From NCBI GenBank assembly GCA_002279765.1, contig NCCR01000017.1, positions 11,118 through 75,117 on the forward strand: a stretch of 64,000 bases of DNA, written 5' to 3'. A model generated the notes under the pieces. That model ran no database searches, was not told where the DNA came from, and was given only the letters and a program-made list of their open reading frames with translations. The DNA comes from Verrucomicrobia bacterium 12-59-8. GTDB lineage: Bacteria; Verrucomicrobiota; Verrucomicrobiae; Verrucomicrobiales; Verrucomicrobiaceae. This document shows, piece by piece, positions 24,985-36,000 of this stretch. Numbering within the stretch: the first letter of the stretch is position 1; each line of letters opens with the position of its first letter. A program made the translations under genes and the position numbers.

Positions 24985-27144
24985 ATGAAGACATTACGCC
25001 AATATCGCACGCTTCTCGGCTGGTTCATGACGTGCCTCATGACGCTCTGGCTCCCCATGCAGTCCTCTCGCGGGGCGACGTTGTATTGGGACTTGGACGC
25101 GACAGGTTCGAATAACAGCCTCACAGGAACGAGCCTGCTAGGGGGCAGTGGCATCTGGGACAACGGCGTTACGGGCGAATGGTGGAACGGTTCCTCCATA
25201 GTGAACACGACCTGGAACAATTCGAACAATGATACGGCTGTCTTTTGGGGTGCCGCAGGCGTGGTCAATTTGAGTTCGGGCATCACCGTTGGCGGCCTGC
25301 AGTTTAATACCAGTGGTTACACTCTCTCTGACAGCACGCTGACCTTTGGCGCCACTGGCACCAACAACATCGTGCTGGATGGCGGTGCTGGTGCGACAGC
25401 CATCGGGGCTGCGGTGACCGCAACCATCAACTCGACGCTCGCAAGTGTGTCTGGGGCCAATGTGAATGTGAACGGGGGGGCCTATTCCGGCATCATCGCT
25501 GGTACGTTGAATCTTGTCGGAAGCGGAGCGGGCTTCATCGGCGGACTTACGATTGGTAACAACATCACGGTTGGACTTTCGGCTCCGGTCATTACAACCG
25601 CTGGCAATCTTCCGTCCACGGCTCTGTCCAACATCTCCTCGCTCACGCTTGGTGGTGGCAGCGCGGCGCTTACGATCACCAATACGGTGACAGACGTGGG
25701 TTTGACGAGGATCAATGCGTCGGCGGGGATCACCAGCAACGGCGGGACAATCAACTACACCAACACGGCTGGTGCGATCAATTACGCGATGTCGTTGGGT
25801 GCGCTCAACGCAGCTTCGGGCCAGACGGTGATCGCCTCAACGAACGCGACCAATTCTGGCAGCACCGAGGTGTTAACCTTTGCAAGCCTTGGTCATACAG
25901 GGACCGGTACGCTGGCATTGGTTGGCGGTGGTGCCTTGAACACCACAACCAATCAGATGAAGGTTACTGGTGCCACCGCAACAACGGCGGGACAGATCAT
26001 CGGGCCGTGGTTGACCGTCGGCACAGCTGCAGGAACTCAAAACGATTATGCGGTTTACAATGCCAGCGGTCAGGTGCTGGGAGCTGGAACGCTTACCACG
26101 CTCCCAGCAACGGGCGCGACCTCCACGACGGCATATCAGCTGGCTGCTGCGCTGACGACCACGGCCACGGAAACCATCAGTGCATTGAAATACACCGGTG
26201 TTGCGGCATCGCTGACCATCGGCGCAGGCTTAACCCTGAATACTGGCGGCGTGCTCAATGCAGGTACAGGTGTCCTGACGATCACCGGCGGTACCGCGCT
26301 GAGCACTGGCAGTGGCGGCAATCTTTATCTCAACACTGGAGTTGGGCAGGGTATCACGGTTGCCAGTCCGATCCTTGATGGCGGCGGCGCTGTGACTCTT
26401 GTCATATCGGGGCCAAACACTGTTACCCTGACTGGGGCAAACGCTTTCACCGGCGGTATCGTGCTGAACTCAGGCACCCTGAGCTACAACTCCGTGGCTG
26501 GCCCGGGTCCCTTGGGGGCTGCCAGCAACACGATCACCTTCAATGGCAATGCGACCATGACTGGAACTGTGGCCGGCACCGTCGCTTCGACGCATGCAAT
26601 CAACCTTAACAACGGTGCCATCGCCACCTTTGCCAATGCTGCCATCGCTATGAACTATGCTGGCAACATCTCCGGCACGGGCGGCATCTTGGTGAACAAC
26701 ACCAACGGCACGGCGACCACCTTCAGTGGCACGAATACATTCTCCGGGCCGGTTCAGATCAGCGGCGGCACGCTTGCTGCGCCAGCTGCGACAGCTCTTC
26801 CCAGCAACAGTGCAGTGAACTTCCTTAACACGGCAGGTGTGACGCTCAACTTGAGCAACGCGGGTCCGGTCACCTACACAGTGGGTTCGATCTCGGGCGG
26901 CGGCACCGCTGGCGGCACGATCACCTTGGGGGCCAACACCCTTTCCGTGGGCGGCAATGGTGAAAGCAAACATGGTGACCGGCATCGAGCGCCCGGCACC
27001 GTTAATATCCGCAATCGTCTTGATGCCCATGCGGTTCGCCAATGCGCCGGCGCACATGAAGAGCGTGATCTTGGCTGTGACTGTTGCCACTGGCACAACG
27101 GTCAACTTCATCGGGAGTTCCTACACCGGCGGCACAACCGTTAG
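24985..27144 (+). CDS. Giant beta-strand-repeat surface protein, N-terminal part (frame lost near 26960)
   Basis: Start of the giant gene. The ATG at 24985 gives a signal peptide (MKTLRQYRTLLGWFMTC, hydrophobic core to WLP, possible cleavage after SSRGA). An N-terminal block typical of autotransporter-associated repeat proteins follows (TLYWDLDATGSNNS, GIWDNGVTGEWWNG, TTWNNSNNDTAVFWGAAG, GGLQFNTSGYTLS). Repeats of the type TVTLTGANAFTGGIVLNSGTL then begin. Native-looking sequence ends at about LGANTLSVGGNG (near 26958). After that the frame continues for about 60 residues with atypical Arg/His/Cys-rich sequence to a stop at 27144. The protein is expected to be exported and to form a long beta-solenoid. 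It was almost certainly continuous with the next two parts. Confidence 0.82.
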   Translation: MKTLRQYRTLLGWFMTCLMTLWLPMQSSRGATLYWDLDATGSNNSLTGTSLLGGSGIWDNGVTGEWWNGSSIVNTTWNNSNNDTAVFWGAAGVVNLSSGITVGGLQFNTSGYTLSDSTLTFGATGTNNIVLDGGAGATAIGAAVTATINSTLASVSGANVNVNGGAYSGIIAGTLNLVGSGAGFIGGLTIGNNITVGLSAPVITTAGNLPSTALSNISSLTLGGGSAALTITNTVTDVGLTRINASAGITSNGGTINYTNTAGAINYAMSLGALNAASGQTVIASTNATNSGSTEVLTFASLGHTGTGTLALVGGGALNTTTNQMKVTGATATTAGQIIGPWLTVGTAAGTQNDYAVYNASGQVLGAGTLTTLPATGATSTTAYQLAAALTTTATETISALKYTGVAASLTIGAGLTLNTGGVLNAGTGVLTITGGTALSTGSGGNLYLNTGVGQGITVASPILDGGGAVTLVISGPNTVTLTGANAFTGGIVLNSGTLSYNSVAGPGPLGAASNTITFNGNATMTGTVAGTVASTHAINLNNGAIATFANAAIAMNYAGNISGTGGILVNNTNGTATTFSGTNTFSGPVQISGGTLAAPAATALPSNSAVNFLNTAGVTLNLSNAGPVTYTVGSISGGGTAGGTITLGANTLSVGGNGESKHGDRHRAPGTVNIRNRLDAHAVRQCAGAHEERDLGCDCCHWHNGQLHREFLHRRHNR

Positions 27145-30100
27145 CGGTGGCTTCATCAATGCTGCTAACGTGACTGCCTTTGGAGTTACGGGGGGAATTA
27201 CCCTCGACGGTGGCGGCGTCCAGTACGGTCCCAACATCAGCATTGCGTCGCTCGACCTGTCTTCCCGCGCGATCACTTTTGGCGTTGGCGGAGCCAGCTT
27301 CGACACCAATGGCAATTCGGCGATCCTCGCCAATGATATTGGTAATGCAGGTGATGGCGGACTGACCAAGTATGGATATGGCACGTTATTCCTCCAGGGA
27401 AGCAACACCTACGCTGGAGCGACCATCATCAACGGCGGTGCCTTGAACATCTCCAACGGCAACGCCCTCGGGGTGGGATCTGCGGGAGTCACCGTGAATG
27501 TGGGGGCGCTGGTGCTGCAGGGCGGGAATAACTTTGGCACTCAATCGCTCACCCTGAATGGCTCTGGCTTCTCTGCAGGGCAAAGCGGTGCATTGGTCAA
27601 TGCCGGTGGTTCGAATGTTTACGACGGCTTGATCACCCTCGGCTCATCCGCCACCATCACCGTGGATTCGGGCGATCTGAGTCTCACCAATTCGGGAGTG
27701 CTTGGTGGTCTGGGCACACTGACCCTCACTGGCGCGGGAAGTGGAATTCTCGGCGCGAGCATCGGAATCTCGGGCGGTGTAAACGTTACCGGCAGCGGCT
27801 CCTGGCTCCTTGCTGGAGACAGCAGCACCTACACCGGTGGTACTTTGGTGGGTGCGGGAAGCACCTTGATTTTTCTCGGCGGCGCACTGGGCAGCACCTC
27901 GGGAACGACCCTCGCCGGCGGCACCCTCCAAATGTATGACGGCAGTGGCAGCCAGAACATTGGCAATCTCGGTTTGAGTGCCGGTGTGAACACCATCATT
28001 GTGGGTGCAGGAGATGCCATGTCCTTTGGCAGCACCATCAGCCGCACCGCCGGCTCGACTGTCTTGTTCAACACCTCCTCCGGAGGAACCATCTCGACGA
28101 GTGCCGCAGGTACGGGTGCCAACAAGGTGCTCGGTTACGCCTTGGTAACCAACGGGACGACGTTGGGCCTAGCCTCCATCAACGGCCTTGGCAATTTGGT
28201 CGCGCTGACCAGCGGCTACACAACTCTTGCCAACAACAGCAACAATGGCACCCTCGATTTCACGACCAATGGCATGCTCTCCAACGCGCTGGCTTGGAAC
28301 AACGGTGTCACAGACGTCAGTGCGGACTCGCTGACCTTTGACACCACAGGTGCCAGCGCAAACCAGTCCGTAGCTCTGAACGGCATCCTCTCGCTCTCCA
28401 GTGGTGCGCTCGTGGTCGGTGCCGCCAACGCAAACACTTCGCTGCTTTCCGGCGGGCAGGTGGGTGCTACGAATTCGGAAGTCATCGTCCATCAGTTCGC
28501 CGCTTCTGGCAATGCGGCAGCATTTACCATTTCAAGCCTCCTCAGCGGCGGCACCGGCAGTTATTTGCAGGACGGCACCGGCACCGTGATCCTTGCGGGT
28601 GCAAACAGCTACACGGGTGCCACAACGATTAATGGCGGCACCCTGAAGGCAGGCGTTGCCTCACAGGTCACCTTCGGCACCTTCAGCAACAACACCTTTC
28701 AGGGCTTCCTTCAGTCCAGCGGTGCCTTTGGTCTTGGCTCCGCCGTCAGCATTGCCTCCGGTGCGACGCTTGATCTCAACGGTTTCAACACCACCATTGG
28801 CGCGCTTTCGGGATCTGGAAACTTGATGTTGACCAACGGTGCCACACTCACAGTCGGCGGCTACAACCAGGCGGGCAACATTTCAGGGGCTCAACTGCAC
28901 ACCACCTTCAGTGGTCTGATCAGCGGCACCGGCAATCTGGTGCTTACCGGCAGTGGCACCCTCGCACTGACCAATGCCAGCAACAGCTTCAGCGGCTCGG
29001 TCAACATCAATTCCGGCACCCTGGAAATCAGCAGCATGGGCCAGCTCGGTACAGGCACCGGGCAGATTTCAGTGAATGGCAGCGCCAGCACGGTGGGTCT
29101 TCCTGGTGGCACATTGGCTGTGCAGGGCGGTTCTTCAGGCCTGACGTTCAATCGCAACCTGACGATCGCCGGCCGTGGGCCGAACACCGTGGGCGCAGCC
29201 CTTCTCAGCATTGGAGCCAATACTTTCAGTGGTACTTTCACCGCAGGAGTGGTGGCCACCGGTGAGGCTCGCGTCGCTTTTGAAGGTGGCAACAACACCC
29301 TTTCCGGCTCGGTATTCATCGCCCCAGTGGCCGCTGGGAACAACCTGACAATCTACGGCGACACAAACGTCACCATTTCCGGTCTGCTCACCGGGGGGGT
29401 CTCGGGCCAGACAGGCTTTATTAAAAGCGGCTCAGCTCTGGCAAATTCGGTCACCCTCAGCAACCCCAACAACAATTACCTGGGCAATTTTCGTCTGGAT
29501 TCCGGCACGCTGCGCGTCTTCAATGGTGGTGCGTTGGGCGTTGGGACAGATGCAAACACGATCCGCTTCAACAACGGTACTTTGGAAGTGCGCACTGAGG
29601 CTCCCACGAGCTTCAGTACACGCAATGTCAGCCTGCCTGACAACAACGGCACTATTTTTGTTGACCGCGGAATCGGCGGCACCGGCCTGGGCACTCAGCA
29701 GATTTCATCCGCCGGCGTGCTGAGCTTCGCCAGTTCCAGCGGAAATGTCACCTTCCAGAACCTGGCCATGACAGCGGCTGCTGCCAGAACCTTAACGCTC
29801 TCAGGTCGTAATGGTTACGGGGCATCTTTCAGCGCATTGAACGGATCTACGGGTAACGTCACCGTTGGCAATGAAGTCTTCACCAATAGCAGCAACGGCC
29901 TTCTGATCATCAATTCCTCGGTCAGCTTGGGAGACGGCACCTCCCGCACACTCACGATTAATGGCAACAGCGACACCATTTTGAATGGGTTTTTCATCAG
30001 CGCCGGTGCTGGCGACCACTTTCTTACCAAGTCGGGCCAGGGCTATCTGCTAATGAATGGCACCAATACTACGGCGGTATCCAACAGCTCCTTTAGCGGC

Positions 30101-33067
30101 GGTACAAACATCACCGGCGGCACTCTGGCGGTGACCAATATTAAGACCTTGCTCAACCAGAACACCACCGCCACCACCGGTAGCAACAATGCGTTGAACC
30201 TCAACGCCGGTGCTCTCAGCTACCTCGGTGCCAACACCACCGGTGCGGGTGAAACAACCCCACTTGTCATCAATCTCACCGGCACGACGGGTGTGGGCAT
30301 CATTCTGGCCAACCAGACCGGCACATCGCCTTCGGCGTTGATCTTCCAAAATGCGATCGGTGCGGGTGGTGCGGGAGCGAAGACCTTGTTCCTCGGTGGT
30401 TCCACCGCTTCATCGATCATCAACCAGATTCAGGGTGTCATTCAGAACAATTCGGGCACCAACACCACCAGTCTGGCCAAGGTGGGATCTGACACTTGGC
30501 TCTACGCCCCTGCGGCAGGCAGCTACACCTCTGCAAGCTCGGGAGTGACCGTCACGGGTCTCGGAGCGGCCAATACGAACACGATCCAGGTCAGCAGTGC
30601 GGCAGGATTGGCGATCGGCCAGGTGGTGACCGCAGGTGGTACCAATGTTCCCACGGGTGGTGTCATCACCAACATCAATGGCACCACCATCACGTTGAGC
30701 AGCAACATTGCGACCGCCATAGCTGCCGGTGCTACGATCACCTTTGGTGCCTCCACCAACTTTACTGGTTCGGTGACCGTCGGCGGTGGCACCTTGCAGG
30801 TGCAGCCAACGGCCACCAGCGGTACCAGCGGGGGCAACCTCTTCACCACGGCGCAGACTTTGATTTTCAACACCGATGCGCTGACCCTCAATGGGTATGC
30901 GGGCGGCACCTTTGAATTGATGAATCCATCCGCGACACTGACGGCGAATCTCACGCAAACGATGGGGCTGCTGCAGTTGTCCGCAGGTGCTGGCAGAGTG
31001 CAGGTGGATGCAGGCAACAGCACGTTCTCGAACATCCTCAGCTTCAATGGTTACACCACGCGCACCGCAGGTGCGGTGGCAAACTTTGCGCCAGCGGCGA
31101 CCTTGGCGGGCATTCAGTTTGCCACGCTGCCCACGGCCATCTCCAGCGGCGTGTTGAGCGGAGTTTACTTCACCAATCCAACGACTGGTGCGATTGATTT
31201 TGCGGGCACAGCAGCGATCAACACGAACATCGCCGCCTTGGGTTCGCCTACAGGGGCTTTGCTTGCCACGGGATCCGTTGGTACTGGCAATTACAGCGTC
31301 AGCGGCGGGGGGACATTTTCGACTACTGGTGCCAATGTTGCTAACACCATTAGGATCAGTGGGGGTTCAAGCCTCAGCCTGGGTGCCAACCTGACAATTA
31401 CTTCCACTAGTGCGACGGTTATGGGGGGCATTTTGCAGGACAATGCGGGGGGGGCGTCCACCATCAGTTCGACGGGTGCTTTCACCATCGCACCGGTAAC
31501 TGCCAACCAGGAGTTGTTCATTATTACCGGCGGCACAGGGACAATCGCCGCCACTCCATTGCTGACCACCAAGACGCTAACCATCTCTTCGGTTCTTGCG
31601 GCGGGTACGGGGCCGGTGACCAAGGCGGGCGATGGCACCCTGGTGCTGAGCGGCCAGAACACCTTTACGGGTGCTTTGACGATCGACGAAGGTGTCCTCC
31701 GTGCTTCGGGGACAAACACTCAGACTCTGGGCGCACCTGCTGCCGCAACGGTTGATGCTCTGCGTCAGAATGCCTACCTTGACGTGAATGGCGCTGGTGC
31801 CACCACGGCTCCCTATACTAATGGCACCTCCCTGCGGACACTGATTGCCGCACCCATCAATGGCGCGGGTTTCATCACCTCAACGGCGTCCGGAACCCAG
31901 GCCATTCAGCTTGGCACCAGTGCCAGTACCGGCAGTGCTGTGTTTTCCGGCATCATTTCGGACGGTTCTGGCACCATGTCGGTGATTCGTAACGGTGCTT
32001 CCGGTTCGCAGGCTCTCAGCGGTCTGAATACCTACACAGGTGCCACCATTCTCAGTGGCGGGGCCACCTTGCAGGTCACCAGTCTGGCGAATGGCGGCAC
32101 CGCCAGCTCCATCGGTCAGTCCAGCAACAGCGCCGCCAACCTGGTCTTCAACGGCGGCACCCTGCAATACACCGGTGCGACCGCTACCATCTATCAGGTG
32201 ACACAGACACCGAGCGTGAGCATTGACCGACTTTTCACATTGGCTAGCAACGGCACCATTGATTCCTCTGGCACCTACGGCAACCAGCAGGTGGGCACTG
32301 GGACGCAGAACAACGCGGCACTGATCTTTAATAATACCGGAGCTGTTGTATTCGCCAACAATGGAGCCAAAACGCTCACCCTCACCGGCACCTCTGTCGG
32401 AGATAATGAGATCGATTTGCTGCTGCAGAACAACACTGACCTCACCACACTTTCTTTGACTAAAGCGGGCGGCAGCCTTTGGATTCTCGGCAACACCAAC
32501 ACTTATTCCGGTGCCACTACAATCACCCAGGGCATGCTGCGCGCCCAGGATGGCATCAATCTGCCGAGCACCAGCAACCTTGTCTTTAACTCTGCCACCT
32601 CGGCCAATAACAACGATGGTGTGCTGGAAATGACCGGCACCTTCTCACGTGCCATCGGCGCTTCTGCCGGCCAGGTGCAGTGGAATCCCAACCTCAGTGG
32701 TGGTTTTGCAGCGAGCACGGCAGCGTTGGTGGTCAATTTTGGTGGGGCAGGTGCACAGGTTCGCTTTGGAGCTGGCGGTATTGGCAATGGCACCGGTACA
32801 CTGATTCTGAACTCGATCACGGCGCAGTCGGATGTAACGATTTTCAATCCGATTGATCTTAGCGGCGGCGTGCGCACGGTGGAAGTGCAGGACAACTCAA
32901 GCTCCAACTATGACTTTGCCACGCTCGCGGGTGTCATCAGCGGCAGCGCAGGCAGCGGCCTGACCAAAACAGGTGGCGGCACGCTCTACATCACTGGAGC
33001 CAACAGTTATATGGGGAATACGAACCTGACCAACGGCAGCACCTTCGTGTCCAGCATTGGCGGCTGA
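26957..33067 (+). CDS. Giant beta-strand-repeat surface protein, second part (ends at in-frame TGA)
   Basis: Continuation of the giant protein in another frame. The ATG at 26957 lies at the edge of the foreign-looking segment and is unlikely to be a natural start. Native sequence resumes near 27080 (TVATGTTVNFIGSSYTGGTT). About 2,000 residues follow, low in charge, rich in Gly, Ser, Thr, Asn and Ala, with recurring units such as GTVILAGANSYTGATTING, GTLVLSGQNTFTGALTIDEG and SLWILGNTNTYSGATTITQG. These are autotransporter-associated beta-strand repeats forming a right-handed solenoid outside the cell. It ends FVSSIGG at a TGA (33065-33067), after which the same frame continues with the same kind of sequence. 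Confidence 0.8.
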   Translation: MVKANMVTGIERPAPLISAIVLMPMRFANAPAHMKSVILAVTVATGTTVNFIGSSYTGGTTVSGGFINAANVTAFGVTGGITLDGGGVQYGPNISIASLDLSSRAITFGVGGASFDTNGNSAILANDIGNAGDGGLTKYGYGTLFLQGSNTYAGATIINGGALNISNGNALGVGSAGVTVNVGALVLQGGNNFGTQSLTLNGSGFSAGQSGALVNAGGSNVYDGLITLGSSATITVDSGDLSLTNSGVLGGLGTLTLTGAGSGILGASIGISGGVNVTGSGSWLLAGDSSTYTGGTLVGAGSTLIFLGGALGSTSGTTLAGGTLQMYDGSGSQNIGNLGLSAGVNTIIVGAGDAMSFGSTISRTAGSTVLFNTSSGGTISTSAAGTGANKVLGYALVTNGTTLGLASINGLGNLVALTSGYTTLANNSNNGTLDFTTNGMLSNALAWNNGVTDVSADSLTFDTTGASANQSVALNGILSLSSGALVVGAANANTSLLSGGQVGATNSEVIVHQFAASGNAAAFTISSLLSGGTGSYLQDGTGTVILAGANSYTGATTINGGTLKAGVASQVTFGTFSNNTFQGFLQSSGAFGLGSAVSIASGATLDLNGFNTTIGALSGSGNLMLTNGATLTVGGYNQAGNISGAQLHTTFSGLISGTGNLVLTGSGTLALTNASNSFSGSVNINSGTLEISSMGQLGTGTGQISVNGSASTVGLPGGTLAVQGGSSGLTFNRNLTIAGRGPNTVGAALLSIGANTFSGTFTAGVVATGEARVAFEGGNNTLSGSVFIAPVAAGNNLTIYGDTNVTISGLLTGGVSGQTGFIKSGSALANSVTLSNPNNNYLGNFRLDSGTLRVFNGGALGVGTDANTIRFNNGTLEVRTEAPTSFSTRNVSLPDNNGTIFVDRGIGGTGLGTQQISSAGVLSFASSSGNVTFQNLAMTAAAARTLTLSGRNGYGASFSALNGSTGNVTVGNEVFTNSSNGLLIINSSVSLGDGTSRTLTINGNSDTILNGFFISAGAGDHFLTKSGQGYLLMNGTNTTAVSNSSFSGGTNITGGTLAVTNIKTLLNQNTTATTGSNNALNLNAGALSYLGANTTGAGETTPLVINLTGTTGVGIILANQTGTSPSALIFQNAIGAGGAGAKTLFLGGSTASSIINQIQGVIQNNSGTNTTSLAKVGSDTWLYAPAAGSYTSASSGVTVTGLGAANTNTIQVSSAAGLAIGQVVTAGGTNVPTGGVITNINGTTITLSSNIATAIAAGATITFGASTNFTGSVTVGGGTLQVQPTATSGTSGGNLFTTAQTLIFNTDALTLNGYAGGTFELMNPSATLTANLTQTMGLLQLSAGAGRVQVDAGNSTFSNILSFNGYTTRTAGAVANFAPAATLAGIQFATLPTAISSGVLSGVYFTNPTTGAIDFAGTAAINTNIAALGSPTGALLATGSVGTGNYSVSGGGTFSTTGANVANTIRISGGSSLSLGANLTITSTSATVMGGILQDNAGGASTISSTGAFTIAPVTANQELFIITGGTGTIAATPLLTTKTLTISSVLAAGTGPVTKAGDGTLVLSGQNTFTGALTIDEGVLRASGTNTQTLGAPAAATVDALRQNAYLDVNGAGATTAPYTNGTSLRTLIAAPINGAGFITSTASGTQAIQLGTSASTGSAVFSGIISDGSGTMSVIRNGASGSQALSGLNTYTGATILSGGATLQVTSLANGGTASSIGQSSNSAANLVFNGGTLQYTGATATIYQVTQTPSVSIDRLFTLASNGTIDSSGTYGNQQVGTGTQNNAALIFNNTGAVVFANNGAKTLTLTGTSVGDNEIDLLLQNNTDLTTLSLTKAGGSLWILGNTNTYSGATTITQGMLRAQDGINLPSTSNLVFNSATSANNNDGVLEMTGTFSRAIGASAGQVQWNPNLSGGFAASTAALVVNFGGAGAQVRFGAGGIGNGTGTLILNSITAQSDVTIFNPIDLSGGVRTVEVQDNSSSNYDFATLAGVISGSAGSGLTKTGGGTLYITGANSYMGNTNLTNGSTFVSSIGG
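26960..27077 (-). other. Foreign-looking segment: antisense fragment resembling a proton-antiporter subunit
   Basis: Between the two frames of the giant gene the plus strand loses all repeat character for about 115 bp. The minus strand over exactly this stretch reads AKITLFMCAGALANRMGIKT and then ADINGAGRSMPVTMFAFTIA. This resembles the conserved H-x-x-x-K-x-x-L-F-x-x-A-G-A helix and the following R-M-P-x-T-x-x-A-F segment of proton-conducting transporters (MrpD/NuoL/NuoM family). Boundaries are approximate. Removing a segment of length 3n+1 restores the giant frame. It may be a real insertion or an assembly chimera. Confidence 0.6.
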
Positions 33068-36000
33068 TCAACATCTACGAGTGCTTTTGGTGCAGGCAAT
33101 GGCACTCTCAACCTCGGCAGCGGCGGCAATACCGTGGCGCTGTTTTACACCGGCTCTGGTGAGACCTCCAACCGCCAGATCAATATTAACGGGACGGCGC
33201 AGACGGTGAGGATCGCGGCCGAAGGCAGCGGTGCCCTCGTCCTGACCAACTTGACCAACGTCTCCACCGGACGTGCCGTGCTGGATCTGCGCGGCTTTAG
33301 CAACGATGCCAACATGATCACCTCGACGATCAACGACAGTGGCGGTGCGCTTCAGATTTCCAAAAACGACGGTGGCACCTGGCTGCTGACTGGCAATAAC
33401 ACCTACTCAGGTGGTACGCAGATCAACAGTGGTTTCCTCGGCTTGGCCAATACGGCAGGGGCCTCCGGAACCTCTTCATCCATTGGTGTGACGGGTCCCA
33501 CTGGCCTGGCGGGCGGTGCCAATAACCTCACCACCATCACGCTCGGTTCCGGCACAACGGCCGGTTTGAACGTGGGCATGAATGTAAGCGGCGCTGGCTT
33601 GTCTTATGGAGACAGGGTGGCCTCCATTATTGATGCAACGCATTTCACGATTGTTGACGCAAACAATACCGCTACCGCGCGCACCACGCCAAATGCAGGA
33701 TCGACCTACACGAGTCTCTACTTTGGCTCCCTGCTGTTCAGCAATGGCGGCATCTATTCGACCAATGGTCCGCTGACTATTAATCAGCCAATGGGCATCC
33801 AAGCCAACGCTGCTGCGGTATTCGCTGGCCCTAGCGACATCACGCTTAATGGCATCATCAACGGCTTCACGAGCAACCCGTGGAACATCACCAACACCAT
33901 TGGCTCCGACACCGCACCTGGAACACTGACCATCAACAGTCAGTTGCAGAGCTTTGAAACCACTACTGCGCGCAATTACAGCCTTTTGGGCACAGGCAAC
34001 ACCATTTTCAATGGCTCAGTCACCAGCGCCAACGCAGCGACTGGTATCACTGTAAACCTGCTCAACAATCTGACCTGGAACCCCACCACGAATACGAGCA
34101 GTCTGAGCAGCACGGTTTCCGGCGGCACAACAGTGACTGTTTCGAGCACTGCCGGTCTCTACCAGGGCATGCTGGTGACGGGTACGGGCATCCCGGCCAA
34201 CACGACTATCTCCGCCATCACCAGCGGGACGACCTTCACGCTTTCTCAGGCGGCGACCAATGGTACCAACTCCCTGAGCTACCAGCAGAACTTCACCAAT
34301 GGCTTCCTTTTGAATGCAGGTAATGTTACGAACACACGGCAGTCATCGGTTACCTTCGGAACCGGCGCGCTGACCTTCCCGGCTGGCACGCTGCAGTCCA
34401 CCGTTGACCTGAGCAGTGCTTCCGGCAATGCATTGCTGTCCGGTCTGCAGCTCAGCAGCGTCTATGGAGTCTTTTCAGGGACGAGTTCGTTTGAGTTCAG
34501 AGGCAACGCAACGCTGGGCTACAGCCTGCAGAACAATGGCGGCAACCGCGCCGTTTATAACAACCTCAGCGGCGGTGCCGCACTGACATTCAGCACGCAG
34601 CCAGTGAACCTGTCTGAAAGCGCTAGCACGCTGCGTGTCCTGACTTTGGAAGGGCCCGGGACCACGAACATCAGCAGCGTCATCCAAAACTTCAACACCA
34701 CGGGCGGCAACAGCGGCTTCACCTACAGTGGTACGGGGGCATTGAACCTGACAGCGAACAACACTTTCACCGGTGCCGCCACTCTCAATGGAGGGACGAC
34801 CACGCTGAGTGGGGCGAATGGCGCGTTTGGTTACATCACGACGCTCACCACCACTGCTGCCAACACCAATACGACCACGCTTAATATTCCCACCGGGACT
34901 ATAACCCAGACGGGATTTGCGGTCACTGGTCCTGGCATCGGGCCTGGTATCACCATTTCAACGCTGGGCGGAGGCACCGCGACGCTCTCCGCAGCGGCAA
35001 CTGTGGCCAGCGGTGTCACAGTTTATGTCGGTGGTGCGAGCAGTATCGTGGTGGGCAACAACGCCACTCTGACACTGAACAACACTGCTGCGGCAGGTGG
35101 CAACTTCACTGGCGGCGGTGGCGGTCGTCTTGGCAACCATCCGGTGACCTTGAACGGCGGCACTTTGAACCTGCAGGGCAACGCTAGCACGGCCACCACA
35201 GAAGGCTCCGCAGGCCAGGCCGGTTCGCTGACACTGAACGGCGGCCAGAGTGTGATCAATCTTGTGAACAATGGTGCCAACGTGGCGCTGAACTTCAATA
35301 CACTGACTCTGAATGGCGGCAGCACGTTGAACCTGACGGGCGGCGTGGGTGTTTCCTCCAACCAATTGAACATTGGCGTGGCCAAAGCCACCACGGCGGC
35401 GACGACAACCACGACGGTGACCGTTGCCAGCACTGCGGGCCTGGTGGCTGGGCAGGCAGTGATCGGTGCGAATCTTGCCCCGAACACGACGATTGCGAGC
35501 ATCACCAACGGGACGCAGCTCGTCCTGAGCACGACACCGCTCGGCGCTGGCATCACCAGTGGCCAGTCCATCACCTTCGGCCTGCCGGAGACCAACAACC
35601 TCTCGATTCTTCCGCGCGTCACAGTGGGTGGTACAGACTTTGCCACCACAGGTGCAAACGGCCTCCAAGCCTTTACCGGCTATGTGGGTTCTGGAGCGGA
35701 CCTGAACTCGACTGTCACCGGCCTCACGGTCACGGGCATCACCACCACAGCCAGCACCACTGTGACCGGGGTCAGCACGACGAATATGGTGGTCGGTCAG
35801 ACCGTTGTGGGCACCAACATCCCCCAGGGTGCCACCGTCGCCTCCATCACAGGCCCGACGACTTTTGTGCTCTCCTCGGCGGCAACGGCCGGCAGCGGCA
35901 CGATTGGGCTGGGTTTTGCCACGGCCAACACACTGCTCGCCGACAACACGACCACCACTTCAAACTTCCTCAACACGACCAGCACAATCAATGCGCTGAA

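Noticed and set aside
26470..27111. Minus-strand frame of 213 codons as an independent gene
   Set aside because: Only the short part over 26960-27077 resembles a transporter. The remainder mirrors the repeat protein and has no membrane segments.
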